Assembly: GCA_947449305.1 (NCBI GenBank) | Contig: CANFRA010000007.1 | Coordinates: 1 to 45,486 of the forward strand | Reading direction: 5' to 3' | DNA: 45,486 bases | Origin: Burkholderiaceae bacterium | Lineage (GTDB): Bacteria; Pseudomonadota; Gammaproteobacteria; Burkholderiales; Burkholderiaceae | Shown here: piece by piece, positions 33,725 through 43,913 of the stretch | How positions within the stretch are numbered: the first letter of the stretch is position 1 | Layout of the letters: each line of letters begins with the position of its first letter | The notes under the pieces: model-generated | The model's database searches: none | The model's input: the letters and a program-made list of their open reading frames with translations, nothing else | What the model was told of the DNA's origin: nothing | Made by a program: the position numbers and the translations under genes

Positions 33725-34792
33725 ATGAAGACGTACAAGATAGCGTCCATTCCGGGTGACGGAATTGGCAAGGAGGTCATTCCTGAGTGCGAAAAGGTTC
33801 TGAATGCCTTAAGCAAAAAACATCCTGAAATCGCTTTTGATTTTGAGCACTTTGATTGGGGCGGTGATTACTACCGTAAACACGGCATCATGATGCCCGA
33901 TGATGGTCTGGAGCCTTTGCGCTCTAAAGACACCATCTTGTTCGGTTCAGCTGGCGATCCAAAAATTCCTGATCACATTACTTTGTGGGGCTTGCGTCTC
34001 AAAATCTGCCAGGGCTTTGATCAGTATGCAAACGTGCGCCCTACTCGCATTCTTCCCGGAATTGAAACGCCCCTACGTAATTGCAAGCCTGGTCAACTCG
34101 ATTGGGTGATCGTGCGTGAGAACTCTGAAGGCGAATACTCTGGTGTCGGCGGCAGAGCACATCAAGGCCATCCGATTGAAGTGGCTTCCGATATGAGCAT
34201 CATGACGCGCGTTGGAGTTGAGCGTGTACAGCGCTTTGCTTTTAAGTTAGCTCAGTCACGCCCTCGTAAGCATCTGACCGTCATCACTAAATCGAATGCC
34301 CAACGTCATGGCATGGTGATGTGGGATGAAATCGCCAACATCGTTGCTAAAGATTTTCCGGATGTCACTTGGGATAAAGAATTGGTTGATGCTGCAACAG
34401 CGCGTATGGTCAATCGTCCTGAGTCTTTAGACACCATTGTGGCTACTAACTTGCATGCAGACGTGCTAAGTGATTTAGCCGCAGCACTCGCAGGTAGCTT
34501 AGGTATTGCACCAACCGCCAACCTAGATCCAGAGCGCCGCTATCCATCGATGTTTGAACCCATTCATGGCTCTGCGTTTGACATCATGGGCAAAGGCCTT
34601 GCTAATCCCATTGGCACTTTCTGGTCAGCAGTGATGATGCTCGACTTCCTAGGTGAAAAAGCCCTAGGCGCTAAATTAATGGCCGCGATTGAAAAAGTGA
34701 CAGCCAATCCAAAGCTACACACTCGTGATCTTGGCGGCAGCGCGATGATGAGTGATGTTACTAGTGCAGTTATCGAGGAGATTTCTAAATGA
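33725..34792 (+). CDS. Tartrate dehydrogenase-like isocitrate/isopropylmalate dehydrogenase family protein
   Basis: MKTYKIASIPGDGIGKEVIPECEKVL...ENSEGEYSGVGGR...; SD TAGGAG upstream of ATG at 33725 (track start 33671 is less likely). Confidence 0.9.
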   Translation: MKTYKIASIPGDGIGKEVIPECEKVLNALSKKHPEIAFDFEHFDWGGDYYRKHGIMMPDDGLEPLRSKDTILFGSAGDPKIPDHITLWGLRLKICQGFDQYANVRPTRILPGIETPLRNCKPGQLDWVIVRENSEGEYSGVGGRAHQGHPIEVASDMSIMTRVGVERVQRFAFKLAQSRPRKHLTVITKSNAQRHGMVMWDEIANIVAKDFPDVTWDKELVDAATARMVNRPESLDTIVATNLHADVLSDLAAALAGSLGIAPTANLDPERRYPSMFEPIHGSAFDIMGKGLANPIGTFWSAVMMLDFLGEKALGAKLMAAIEKVTANPKLHTRDLGGSAMMSDVTSAVIEEISK

Positions 34793-35751
34793 AGCTATTT
34801 AAATTACTGAGTACCTTACTAAGCGCCTGCCTGCTTTCTTTTGGTTTGCTATCGGGTGCTAGCGCTCAACCTTTCCCAGACAAAACTATTCAGTACATCA
34901 TTCCCTTTCCTGCTGCGGGTGAGTCTGATTTAGTAGCGCGTTATCAAGCCGATATTTCTGCCAAGAAATTTAATCAGCCCATGGTAGTGATGAATCGCGC
35001 TGGTGCTGGCGGCGCTTTGGTATGGAGCGCTCTCAACACCTATCCTGCTGACGGCACTACCGTAGTGGGTGTCAATATTCCGCATACGATCTTGCAGCCT
35101 TTACAAGAAGGTATTCAGTACAAGACCGAAGACATTAATGCGATCTACTACTACCACTTCACTCCAGATGCCTTGATGGTCTCTGCTGATAGTCCGTATA
35201 AGACCTATCAAGAATTTGTTGCGGCTGCCAAGAAAGATCCAGGCAAGATGTCTTTAGCAGGTTCAGCACAGTTCTCTGCAAACCATATGGCTGTAGAGCG
35301 CTTAAATAAATTAGCTGGCGTCAAAATCAATTACGTTCCCTTTAAAGGTACCGGTGATTTAATCACTGCCTTGATTGGGATGCACGTAGATGGCGCAATG
35401 GGGTATCTGCCATTAGCGATTCAGCAAAAAGGTAAGGTACGTACGCTAGCCATTGCTACTGAGAAACGTAGCCCTGCCCTCCCAGACGTGCCAACCTTTA
35501 AAGAATTAGGTCTGAACTGGGTAGACGGCGCTTATCGCGGCGTTGCCGTACCTAAAGCCACTCCACTGGTATTACAGCAAAAACTATCTGACTACTTTGC
35601 CAAGCTCAATGCCGATCCAGAAACCAAGAAGAAACTAGAAGACTCTGGGTTTGTGATTGTGGATGTGCCTTTGGCAAAAATGCCGGCCTTCATGAAAGAG
35701 AAAATTCCTCAAGCCATGGAAGATGCAAAGAATGCAGGAATGATTAAGTAG
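34789..35751 (+). CDS. Bug/TctC-type substrate-binding protein
   Basis: Signal peptide then QPFPDKTIQYIIPFPAAGESDLVARYQADISAKKFNQPMVVMNRAGAGG; overlaps the upstream dehydrogenase (ATGA). Confidence 0.92.
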   Translation: MKLFKLLSTLLSACLLSFGLLSGASAQPFPDKTIQYIIPFPAAGESDLVARYQADISAKKFNQPMVVMNRAGAGGALVWSALNTYPADGTTVVGVNIPHTILQPLQEGIQYKTEDINAIYYYHFTPDALMVSADSPYKTYQEFVAAAKKDPGKMSLAGSAQFSANHMAVERLNKLAGVKINYVPFKGTGDLITALIGMHVDGAMGYLPLAIQQKGKVRTLAIATEKRSPALPDVPTFKELGLNWVDGAYRGVAVPKATPLVLQQKLSDYFAKLNADPETKKKLEDSGFVIVDVPLAKMPAFMKEKIPQAMEDAKNAGMIK

Positions 35752-35781
35752 ATCTTTCCCAACCTTTCTTTTGCTTCAAAT

Positions 35782-35807
35782 AAAAACCACCGCATGCGGT
35801 GGTTTTT
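35782..35807 (+). terminator. Rho-independent terminator
   Basis: Perfect palindrome aaaaaccaccgcatgcggtggttttt downstream of the Bug gene. Confidence 0.85.
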
Positions 35808-36051
35808 ATTTAGCAGAACACAAATGCCAATATTGCAGGGTCATCTACAAAAGTATTCGATAGATAAATGCTGGCACGGTATAGCCAAGGCTGCACGGTT
35901 TCTACTATTTCGATGATGATGGGAAATCGTTCCATACTTCAATAATAGTGGTTTATTTAGCATTTCAGTGTGGTTTTCTAAATATTCCCTTATTTTTTGT
36001 AGTTATATTAATTCATTGATGTTATGATTTAACGTAGCTACAATATTTCGG

Positions 36052-36324
36052 ATGAAATTCACTTATGATGCGGCAAAAAATGATTCAAATATTACAAAGC
36101 ATGGCCTACCCCTCTCAGATGCAAAGTTGCTTGATTGGAATGCAGCCTTTAGTTGGGTCGATCAAAAAAAAGATTATGGCGAGGACAGGCGTATTGCCTT
36201 GGCTCCGATTGACCAACGCCTGTACTGCGTAGTTTATGTTGAGTCAAAAGGAGCGATGAGAATTATTAGCCTACGAAAAGCAAATAACCGTGAGATGAAG
36301 ATCTATGAAGAAGAAATTAATTAG
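36052..36324 (+). CDS. brnT: BrnT family toxin
   Basis: MKFTYDAAKNDSNITKHGLPLSDAKLLDWNAAFSWVDQKKDYGEDRRIALAPIDQRLYCVVY...MRIISLRKANNREMKIYEE. Confidence 0.9.
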   Translation: MKFTYDAAKNDSNITKHGLPLSDAKLLDWNAAFSWVDQKKDYGEDRRIALAPIDQRLYCVVYVESKGAMRIISLRKANNREMKIYEEEIN

Positions 36325-36652
36325 ACTGAGTGCCGAAGAGGATGCTGCTATTACTAAAGCAGCCTTATCTGACCCTGACAACCCACCTATCACAGAAGAA
36401 GAGTGGAATGAGATTAAACACAGGGTAGTTCGTGGCAGAGGAAGGCCTATAGGCAGTGGAACTAAAGAGCAAGTCACCCTAAGAATTGATAAGGATGTTT
36501 TGGATTTTTATAAATCTAAGGGTGAAGGCTGGCAAACCTTTATCAACCAAGTACTTGGCGAAGTCAAAAGAGAGTCTAAGTCAATATCGAGCGTTGAAAA
36601 GAAGCTAAACAAAGGCGCTCTGATTAATAACAAATTCAAGGCTGCCGCTTAG
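36305..36652 (+). CDS. brnA: BrnA family antitoxin
   Basis: Overlaps brnT end by 20 nt; GRPIGSGTKEQVTLRIDKDVLDFYKSKGEGWQTFINQVL. Confidence 0.88.
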   Translation: MKKKLIRLSAEEDAAITKAALSDPDNPPITEEEWNEIKHRVVRGRGRPIGSGTKEQVTLRIDKDVLDFYKSKGEGWQTFINQVLGEVKRESKSISSVEKKLNKGALINNKFKAAA

Positions 36653-36656
36653 CACC

Positions 36657-39600
36657 CTACTTCACTTCCACTATCTCACCTGTAGAAGAAATTAAGTAAG
36701 CCTTATTCGGCTTGTCTTTCCGAATGCGTGTGAGCTCATGCTGATAGACCTGTAGCTGCTTGCGATACTTTTCATACTTCTCAGTGCCGATATCTGGAAT
36801 CGTGAGTTTGTAGTCAATGATGGCTAGATGGTCATCTAACTCGACCAAGCGGTCCATGCGGTAACTCTTGCCCTCTTCACTAGCAATATCGAGCTCATTC
36901 CAAGCCTGGATCCACTGCCCTGAGGTGAGGTAGCGCTTCAATTCTGGCGCTTCTAATACTGTGTTGGTTCGAGCAATTAACTTTTGGGCGTGCGCTTGAT
37001 CTACGCCTAGCCAATTCATTACCTCTTGCTCACTTGGCATGGGAGGTTTGGCTGGGTTGCTTGAGTCTGCGGTCAAGAACTCAAGTAGCTTATGAAAGTT
37101 CGTGCCCTCTTCCAGAATTTCTGGGTCAGGCTCTTCTTTTGCCTGCTCTAAGGATTTTGCCGCAAGCTCTTTCGCTAGTGCTCCACTCTCAATCTTTAAA
37201 ATCGAGTCTTGATAATTTTTCTGAGCTTGATCCCATGCGATCTCAAAGTGATCAATCTTAAATGGCATGCTACCTAACTCTACCTTGATCTCATCCTGTT
37301 TTTTGGGAGACTCCTCAAGGCCAAGTGTATGGATATCTAAAATTGCTATCCCTGCATTGAGGGCTCTGCCATACCAGGAGCGCTCATTAACACCTGTTTT
37401 AGTTCTGCTTTGAACGCCGCTAAGCCATAGGCCCTGCTTAGCCCTGGTCATTGCAACGTATAGCAAGTTCCAGTTTTCATTCTGACTGACTTCGTTTTCT
37501 TTTTTGAAAATGTCACTGCGCTCACCAGTCAGTGTCTTAGCGGTATACAGAGAAAGATGGCTTGGGCTAGCGTGCTCTGGAGACCAATCGAGTAGAACGC
37601 CTCGATGTGGTGCCCGCCATTCAGTGTTATTGGCATCGAGCATGATGACAAACGGTGACTCTAATCCTTTAGCACCATGTATCGTCATTAAGCGTACGCG
37701 CTTGTGCCGGTCTTCTTCTGACATCTCGCTTTGCTCATCGACTTCGCCAATATCTTCATTGGCATCGGCCTCTGCCTCTACATCTCCCTCATCCGGCGTC
37801 TCATCATCATCGCCACGACGCATTGCATTCATATCATCAATGAAACGACTCAGACTTGGATAGCGTCCACCATCTTGATTTAAGGCGAGCTCTAAGAAAG
37901 CATCTAAATTTGCTAAGACTTGCGCACGCGCCAGATTTTGAGCAGCAATGGCATAACTCACTCGCAAATGACTCTCGTTATAAATCAAATCGAGTAAGTC
38001 ATGGACTGGCAATGCCTCACCTAGAGCGCGCCAATGCTCTAAATACCTTGCTGCCCTCTGTATCCCTGGGTCTTGGCTAGCCTGTAAGGCCTCCCACCAA
38101 GAGCGATAGCCCTCATTGCCACCAGTACTCATACTCAGCATTTGCATCTGCGCTTCAGTAAAGCTAAAGATCGGACTGCGCAGTATCTGAGCTAAGGGTA
38201 AATCATGCCTTGGAGAAACTAAGACCGTCAGTAAGGCAATCAAGTCATCAATCTCTAAGGTATTTAAGAGGCCACCTAAACGTGAGCTGTCATAAGCTAG
38301 GCCTGCTTCTCGTAAAGCTCTCTCAAATTGCGGTAAATACTGACGGCGCTTCACTAATAAGATGAAGTCACTCGCTCTTGCAGCACGCCAATACTCCTTA
38401 CCGTCCTTTTTATCCATTACTTGACGTGTCGCAATCACATGATGAATGAGGCGACTAATTTGCTTGCCTTCTTCATAGCGCTGTTGCACATCAATCGTTT
38501 GACTCGCATCTTTAATAGCATTATCAAAAGCTGTGCCAGATCGGTCTGGCTGCACCTTCTCAACCCGCTCAATCAGCGGCAGTAATTGCGCTTCGCCTTT
38601 TGCCGCATAGTCTTCTGCTGGAATGCCATCTAGCAAAGGCTTCCAGGCAGTGTTCTGCTTGGTATATTGATAACTCTCGGGTAAGGCACCCGCCAAGAAC
38701 ACATCATTCACCGCATCATTAATAGCGGGTGCGTTTCTGCGTGTCTTGTTCTGTGACAAAGGCTCGGCATTTAACTTATTCACCAGAAATTTTCTCGCAC
38801 TATCAAATAGCCTTGGATCAGCACGGCGGAAACGATAAATAGACTGTTTAGGATCACCCACAATAAAGACACTTGGCATAGAACCATCATCACCATAGCC
38901 ATCTAACCAAGAACGCAATATTTGCCATTGCAATGGGTTGGTATCTTGAAACTCATCAATCAGAATATGTTTGTACTTTGCATCCAGGCGGGCCTGTAGA
39001 TAAGATGCATTAGCAGAGCTAGCCATTAATTGACTAACGCCAATTTCTAGATCATCAAAGTCACGTACCCGCATAGACTCTTTAGCTTTTTCCATATGGC
39101 TTAGCATCGCTTCGCTCATAGCAAACCAGGCTTCATTGAGTTCATGTATGAGATGCTCGCTTTGCCAAGCAAACAGAGCTTCATAGGCCTGCACCCAATC
39201 ATTACGAATAGCAGTAATTTGCGTGGGATCTCCACCCGTTTTACTGAGGTACTTGAGCATAGGAGCGGAAGTTTTTTCGATATCAGCTAATGGCGCGCGT
39301 TTTTGGGTAAAGAAATAAGTCTCCCATTGATCTGCAATATCCATTACAGATCCGCCGGCAGCATGATGCTGCATCACATACTCTATATATGGAGAATTAT
39401 TTATTTGAGTTGGTGTGCCATTACTAAAACACTTGTAGAGTATTTCTAGATTCTCTTTAGTTTCAGGGCGCTCCCAAAATATTTGTAGCGGGTTTTTCTG
39501 ATTGAGGTATGGCAAGACCTGATCTAAATAATCAATCGCTTGAATATTTTTAGCGGTACAAGCCTCTTGGAAAAATGTCCATGCACCTCTTTGCTTAAAG

Positions 39601-40178
39601 AGACTGTAATTACCCATCAAGAACTTTTGGGTTTCGCTTGCACCAAATTCAGCTAGGAGCACGTCATAGTGTTTTTTGAGATTGTCAGGTAGATCGCCCC
39701 ACCAGTCTTGCATGCACTCTTCTTGGAGGCGCTTGGCATCTTCTCTCAGATTAAAGCCTGGCTGCACTTCTGTTGATACCGGTGCTGCACCCAATAAGCG
39801 TCCAAACCAACCATGGAAAGTATCAATGACGATGGCCTGTGGACTGGATAAGACTTTGATATACAGAGCCCGTGCTTGAGGCAGTAACTTGGTCGCCTCT
39901 TCTTTTGTCAGGCCTCTGATATGCAACTCATGTATGAGTGTATTGTCATCAGCAGTAGAAAACTCCTCTAGCAAGCCATACAGACGATCACGCATTTCTT
40001 GTGCGGCTTTACGAGTAAAGGTTAAGGCTAGAATTTCTTGTGGTTTTGCACCCGCTAACAATAGTCTGATCATGCGGGCTACCAACAACCAAGTTTTGCC
40101 ACTGCCGGCACAGGCAGACACAATGACCGATCTTTCAGGATTACAGGCTAAGGGGTAATCAAACTCTTCGCTCACCAC
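36657..40178 (-). CDS. addA: UvrD/REP family helicase-exonuclease, AddA type
   Basis: 1173 aa; VSACAGSGKTWLLVARMIRLLLAG, EILALTFTRKAAQEMRDRL, LIDEFQDTNPLQW, VGDPKQSIYRFRRAD, C-terminal nuclease region. Confidence 0.9.
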   Translation of the reverse strand: MVSEEFDYPLACNPERSVIVSACAGSGKTWLLVARMIRLLLAGAKPQEILALTFTRKAAQEMRDRLYGLLEEFSTADDNTLIHELHIRGLTKEEATKLLPQARALYIKVLSSPQAIVIDTFHGWFGRLLGAAPVSTEVQPGFNLREDAKRLQEECMQDWWGDLPDNLKKHYDVLLAEFGASETQKFLMGNYSLFKQRGAWTFFQEACTAKNIQAIDYLDQVLPYLNQKNPLQIFWERPETKENLEILYKCFSNGTPTQINNSPYIEYVMQHHAAGGSVMDIADQWETYFFTQKRAPLADIEKTSAPMLKYLSKTGGDPTQITAIRNDWVQAYEALFAWQSEHLIHELNEAWFAMSEAMLSHMEKAKESMRVRDFDDLEIGVSQLMASSANASYLQARLDAKYKHILIDEFQDTNPLQWQILRSWLDGYGDDGSMPSVFIVGDPKQSIYRFRRADPRLFDSARKFLVNKLNAEPLSQNKTRRNAPAINDAVNDVFLAGALPESYQYTKQNTAWKPLLDGIPAEDYAAKGEAQLLPLIERVEKVQPDRSGTAFDNAIKDASQTIDVQQRYEEGKQISRLIHHVIATRQVMDKKDGKEYWRAARASDFILLVKRRQYLPQFERALREAGLAYDSSRLGGLLNTLEIDDLIALLTVLVSPRHDLPLAQILRSPIFSFTEAQMQMLSMSTGGNEGYRSWWEALQASQDPGIQRAARYLEHWRALGEALPVHDLLDLIYNESHLRVSYAIAAQNLARAQVLANLDAFLELALNQDGGRYPSLSRFIDDMNAMRRGDDDETPDEGDVEAEADANEDIGEVDEQSEMSEEDRHKRVRLMTIHGAKGLESPFVIMLDANNTEWRAPHRGVLLDWSPEHASPSHLSLYTAKTLTGERSDIFKKENEVSQNENWNLLYVAMTRAKQGLWLSGVQSRTKTGVNERSWYGRALNAGIAILDIHTLGLEESPKKQDEIKVELGSMPFKIDHFEIAWDQAQKNYQDSILKIESGALAKELAAKSLEQAKEEPDPEILEEGTNFHKLLEFLTADSSNPAKPPMPSEQEVMNWLGVDQAHAQKLIARTNTVLEAPELKRYLTSGQWIQAWNELDIASEEGKSYRMDRLVELDDHLAIIDYKLTIPDIGTEKYEKYRKQLQVYQHELTRIRKDKPNKAYLISSTGEIVEVK

Positions 40179-43177
40179 ATCCCCTTTCTGCAGACGCCTC
40201 TAGCTTCGCAGTATTGGCATACGCTATCGGGCGCAAATGCTTGCATGGGCTTGCGCGCCCACAAACTATTAAGGTCTTTCTCGATCTGCTCAGAAAATTG
40301 AGCCATCATGTCTGGCATATCTTCTACCGTATGTGCCCGGATATTCTTATCCTCACCTTTATCAAGCTCTGCTTTGAGTGAGACCCACTGCGCCTCCCCT
40401 ACTATCCGTCCTGGCAGATGGGCTGCAATGGCATTCTCATTGGCAGCGCGAGCATAGATTAAAAGCTGTGGATCATCTAAGATATTTTCGGAGCGATCCA
40501 CAATCTTTTTCATCTTCTGATTTTTATAGTCAATCACTGCTGCCGCAGTGCTATCAGATTCATGAATATCAAATCGATCAGCGCGCCCTGCAATACGGAT
40601 ATCTCTTTGTACCCCATCAGGATCGATCAAACTTAATGTAAAACCAATGGGTAGTTCAGCATCGTGATAACGCCAGCCTTCACCTTCTCTTTTGATCTGC
40701 CAATCAACAAAGCTAGGGATTTGTTTTTGCCAATCTCTCAACGTTCCTAATACTCGGGCATCGCCAGCAATAAGGCGTTCAAACTCTTTTTCTGAACACT
40801 TCATTAAATGATCGATCATCCACTGACGTCGTGTCTCAATGCCTTGGTGTATGGGTGAATGTGACTTCTCTTCTTCAGTCTTGAGTGCTTGAAAAAAGGT
40901 TTTGAGAAGTGCATGCAATGTCTGTCCCGCTAAAGAAGCATCAAAGCCCTCTTCAAATTCTTTTGCCTTACGTAGGCCCAATAAATTGCTGACGTAATAG
41001 CGATAAGGGCAATCACGCAAAGCCTTATAGGCACTGGGTGAAACAGTGACTGGAATAGCCAAGTTCTGATCAGGCGTACTGACCGACATCGTAATGGGTT
41101 GAGATTGGCCTTCATACGCATCTGGCTTCGCATCGATGACTCGCCAGTCTTTTAATTGAGTCTGTAAACGCGCAATCCAAGCCGACGGCCTTAACGGCTC
41201 TCCGCTTTTACTTTTGCTCTGCCAAAGGAGATCAACATTTTTGCAAGATACGAGCAACTGAGACAGGTCTCTGGCTTGCTGGATGTACTGCGCTGCAATC
41301 GTAGATGATTTTAAGTATCGACTCAGCGTATCCGAGAAAAATAAAGGCGGCTCGGAAAATGCGGGCAATTGCTGCTCATCACAACCCACTACAACTACCG
41401 CATCAAATTGACGCAGCCGTGTTGAGCTCAGCGGCAAAATACTGAGGGTTGCTTGCGCCTCTTGGCCAGCCTCTTCATATGATGCTTCTTCGATGACTGT
41501 CTTGAGAAGGCTTAGCCACTCGGGCAAACGCATCTTGACGTCTTTATAAATACCGCTACTGAAATCAAATCCTTTTAATACTTCGAGGAGCTGCTTACCT
41601 GCGGCATCCTTTTCAAGGCGCTGTGCCATGCCTGTTTCTTGAAGGTTTTTTTGCAAGAGTCTATAGGCGCTAGAGCAATCAACCATTGGCTGTTGCCAGC
41701 CGATATAGAGACGCCTGACAAACTTGATGAGATCAATTAAATGCGCGTTGGGCGAACCGCCATTGCTGGCAGCATAACTATTGGCTCGCTCTATCGCCAT
41801 CATAAAAGTTTCCCAACCAGATTTTGCTTGGCTGGCAATCAAAATATCCTCAAGCTGAGCAATCAGACCATTACATACTTCAGGTGATTGTTTCAAACTG
41901 AGAGGGAGATCAAAATATGGATTTTGTAAAAACTCTAGCAAAGCGCTCGCACTTGGCCCCTCTTTAGGAGCGCGCATGATTTCTAGCCAGCTATCCAATG
42001 CTGCAGCAGTTCTAGTAGTCGATAATTTCCAACCAGTTTCATCACGAATACGTAATGCATTACCCAGGCGACTGAGTAATGCTCGCGCTCTGCGTGCTGC
42101 CAAACGATCCTGCGCAACTAAGGCAATATTTTTCTTACCGGCAATCAGATGTGACTCAATCGCTTTAGTTGCAGCCCAGGCTAATTCTTCAAAACGTCTT
42201 GCTGCCAATAAGCGCCAACTATCCTGCTGATGAGATTGAATATTGCTCCTAATTTGAGAGTCTTCTTGAGTATTGGCAACTGCGATATGACCCTCTGCAT
42301 CGAATCCACAAAGTGCCTCAGGCCATAAGGCAACGGATTGCCAACTCAGATCTACACGTACTACTGTTGCGAATTGAGCGTAATCATGAAGGTAGCCATC
42401 GATTAACTCTTGCTCAATTGGCTTTGGATCGGCAGTCTGCACCCAGATAAATGGGCGCACTGCAGCGTAATCTTTTTCTGCATTGGTTTTTGCCAATTGC
42501 ATATGGGCAGCCATCGCTAAATGCTTGCGAATCACTGGATCACCAATATTGGTTAGGTAACGCCAGAAAGTTAAGAGCACTGCAGACTCTTCATCGACTA
42601 CATTGCGTGAGAGTCCTACATAAGCTTTTGCAATCGCTTGATCTAAAACAAGCTCTACTTTTTTGAGCCAGGCTTCGGTATCGAGTGTATGGGTTTGTAG
42701 CAAGTCATTTAACTCGCTTTGTAATTGCGGAACAACCACCTCTGATAATGAGTCACACGCATCAATAACAGCTTGCGCTAATCCCCATGCACCCGCTTCA
42801 CTCTCTGCCTTAAACCAGCTTTGCAACACCTTGTGTTTACGCAAATTCACAAAGACCGATAACCATCTCTCTAAATCCGTTTGCTTTTTTGGAAACTTCC
42901 ATGCACCCGGTGCTGCCTCTAGCCAATCAGCAAAACTAATGACTTGCGGCAAGAAGGCAATGTTATCGGGAAGATCCTTTGGTCGGTTTTGCTCTAAGGC
43001 TGCCCTCACCCCAATGAGTGGCCCAGCAGTACTGAGGACTACTAGGGGGCGTTTTTGGGTTTGTTTTGCACAATCCCAAATACCTTTGGCCAATTCAGTA
43101 AGCGCCTGGCTATTGGGCGTAATTGCCCAAGCCTGTGGCTGCTTTTGCTTTGAAATGGTTGGAAATGGGTGAGGCAT
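40172..43177 (-). CDS. addB: PD-(D/E)XK nuclease family protein, AddB type
   Basis: 1001 aa; C-terminal RADRFDIHESDSTAAAVIDYKNQK nuclease motif and Cys cluster; overlaps addA start. Confidence 0.88.
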   Translation of the reverse strand: MPHPFPTISKQKQPQAWAITPNSQALTELAKGIWDCAKQTQKRPLVVLSTAGPLIGVRAALEQNRPKDLPDNIAFLPQVISFADWLEAAPGAWKFPKKQTDLERWLSVFVNLRKHKVLQSWFKAESEAGAWGLAQAVIDACDSLSEVVVPQLQSELNDLLQTHTLDTEAWLKKVELVLDQAIAKAYVGLSRNVVDEESAVLLTFWRYLTNIGDPVIRKHLAMAAHMQLAKTNAEKDYAAVRPFIWVQTADPKPIEQELIDGYLHDYAQFATVVRVDLSWQSVALWPEALCGFDAEGHIAVANTQEDSQIRSNIQSHQQDSWRLLAARRFEELAWAATKAIESHLIAGKKNIALVAQDRLAARRARALLSRLGNALRIRDETGWKLSTTRTAAALDSWLEIMRAPKEGPSASALLEFLQNPYFDLPLSLKQSPEVCNGLIAQLEDILIASQAKSGWETFMMAIERANSYAASNGGSPNAHLIDLIKFVRRLYIGWQQPMVDCSSAYRLLQKNLQETGMAQRLEKDAAGKQLLEVLKGFDFSSGIYKDVKMRLPEWLSLLKTVIEEASYEEAGQEAQATLSILPLSSTRLRQFDAVVVVGCDEQQLPAFSEPPLFFSDTLSRYLKSSTIAAQYIQQARDLSQLLVSCKNVDLLWQSKSKSGEPLRPSAWIARLQTQLKDWRVIDAKPDAYEGQSQPITMSVSTPDQNLAIPVTVSPSAYKALRDCPYRYYVSNLLGLRKAKEFEEGFDASLAGQTLHALLKTFFQALKTEEEKSHSPIHQGIETRRQWMIDHLMKCSEKEFERLIAGDARVLGTLRDWQKQIPSFVDWQIKREGEGWRYHDAELPIGFTLSLIDPDGVQRDIRIAGRADRFDIHESDSTAAAVIDYKNQKMKKIVDRSENILDDPQLLIYARAANENAIAAHLPGRIVGEAQWVSLKAELDKGEDKNIRAHTVEDMPDMMAQFSEQIEKDLNSLWARKPMQAFAPDSVCQYCEARGVCRKGMW

Positions 43178-43309
43178 TACAGGGGCTATTTAATTAGGGT
43201 TTTGGGGCTTATTTGGAAAATTCGGCAGAATGTTTGGCTTATTGCTAATATAAGCTTTGTAACGCCACAATTAAATAACACGCTAAATAAGTCTAAATAA
43301 GGAATTTTC

Positions 43310-43636
43310 ATGAGTGCCGGTATTAAATACGTAACTGACGCCTCTTTCGAACAAGACGTCCTCAAGTCCGATAAACCTGTTCTCCTCGATTTCTGGGCTG
43401 AATGGTGTGGTCCTTGCAAAATGATTGGCCCAATCCTGGAAGAGCTTTCCGGTGAGTATGGCGACAAGTTGCAAATCGCAAAAATGAACGTGGACGAAAA
43501 CCAAGGCGTTCCAGCCCAGTTCAATATTCGCGGCATTCCGACCTTAATCCTATTCAAAAATGGCACTGTGGCTGCTCAAAAAGTAGGCGCTTTGGCCAAA
43601 TCCCAGTTATCTGCCTTTATTGACAGCAATATCTAA
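43310..43636 (+). CDS. trxA: Thioredoxin
   Basis: [34 protein letters not shown]. Confidence 0.97.
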   Translation: MSAGIKYVTDASFEQDVLKSDKPVLLDFWAEWCGPCKMIGPILEELSGEYGDKLQIAKMNVDENQGVPAQFNIRGIPTLILFKNGTVAAQKVGALAKSQLSAFIDSNI

Positions 43637-43646
43637 GGATCCCATC

Positions 43647-43678
43647 CCACAGGTTCACCAGTTGAGCCTGTGGTTTTT
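43647..43678 (+). terminator. Rho-independent terminator after trxA
   Basis: ccacaggttca ccagt tgagcctgtgg followed by ttttt. Confidence 0.85.
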
Positions 43679-43913
43679 ACCTGCTTCCCCTACTTGCCAG
43701 ACCCGTTTTTTAGTGTAGTATTGCGTTTAACAGTAGTTCAGCGCCTCGCCCTTTTTAAAGCACAGCGCCCATTTCCAGCAATTACCTCCCCCATCTTTTA
43801 AGTAAATCTCCCAAATTCTGTTTTTCCACATCTGCTTGATTTCCATCAGCGCAGCGATACCCCAAAACCAATTGATCTAATCCCTTTTTTCTTTATCAAC
43901 ACCAGAGAACCAC

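Noticed and set aside
35998-36042. TGTAG...CTACA inverted repeat upstream of brnT as an operator
   Set aside because: Only 5-bp arms with a long spacer; too weak to call without comparative data.
42663-43172. 169-aa plus-strand ORF antisense to addB
   Set aside because: Fully inside addB, Ser/Cys/Ala-rich antisense translation, no SD or family signal.
43186-43566. 126-aa minus-strand ORF over trxA
   Set aside because: Antisense to confident trxA; the overlapping frames reflect thioredoxin codon structure.
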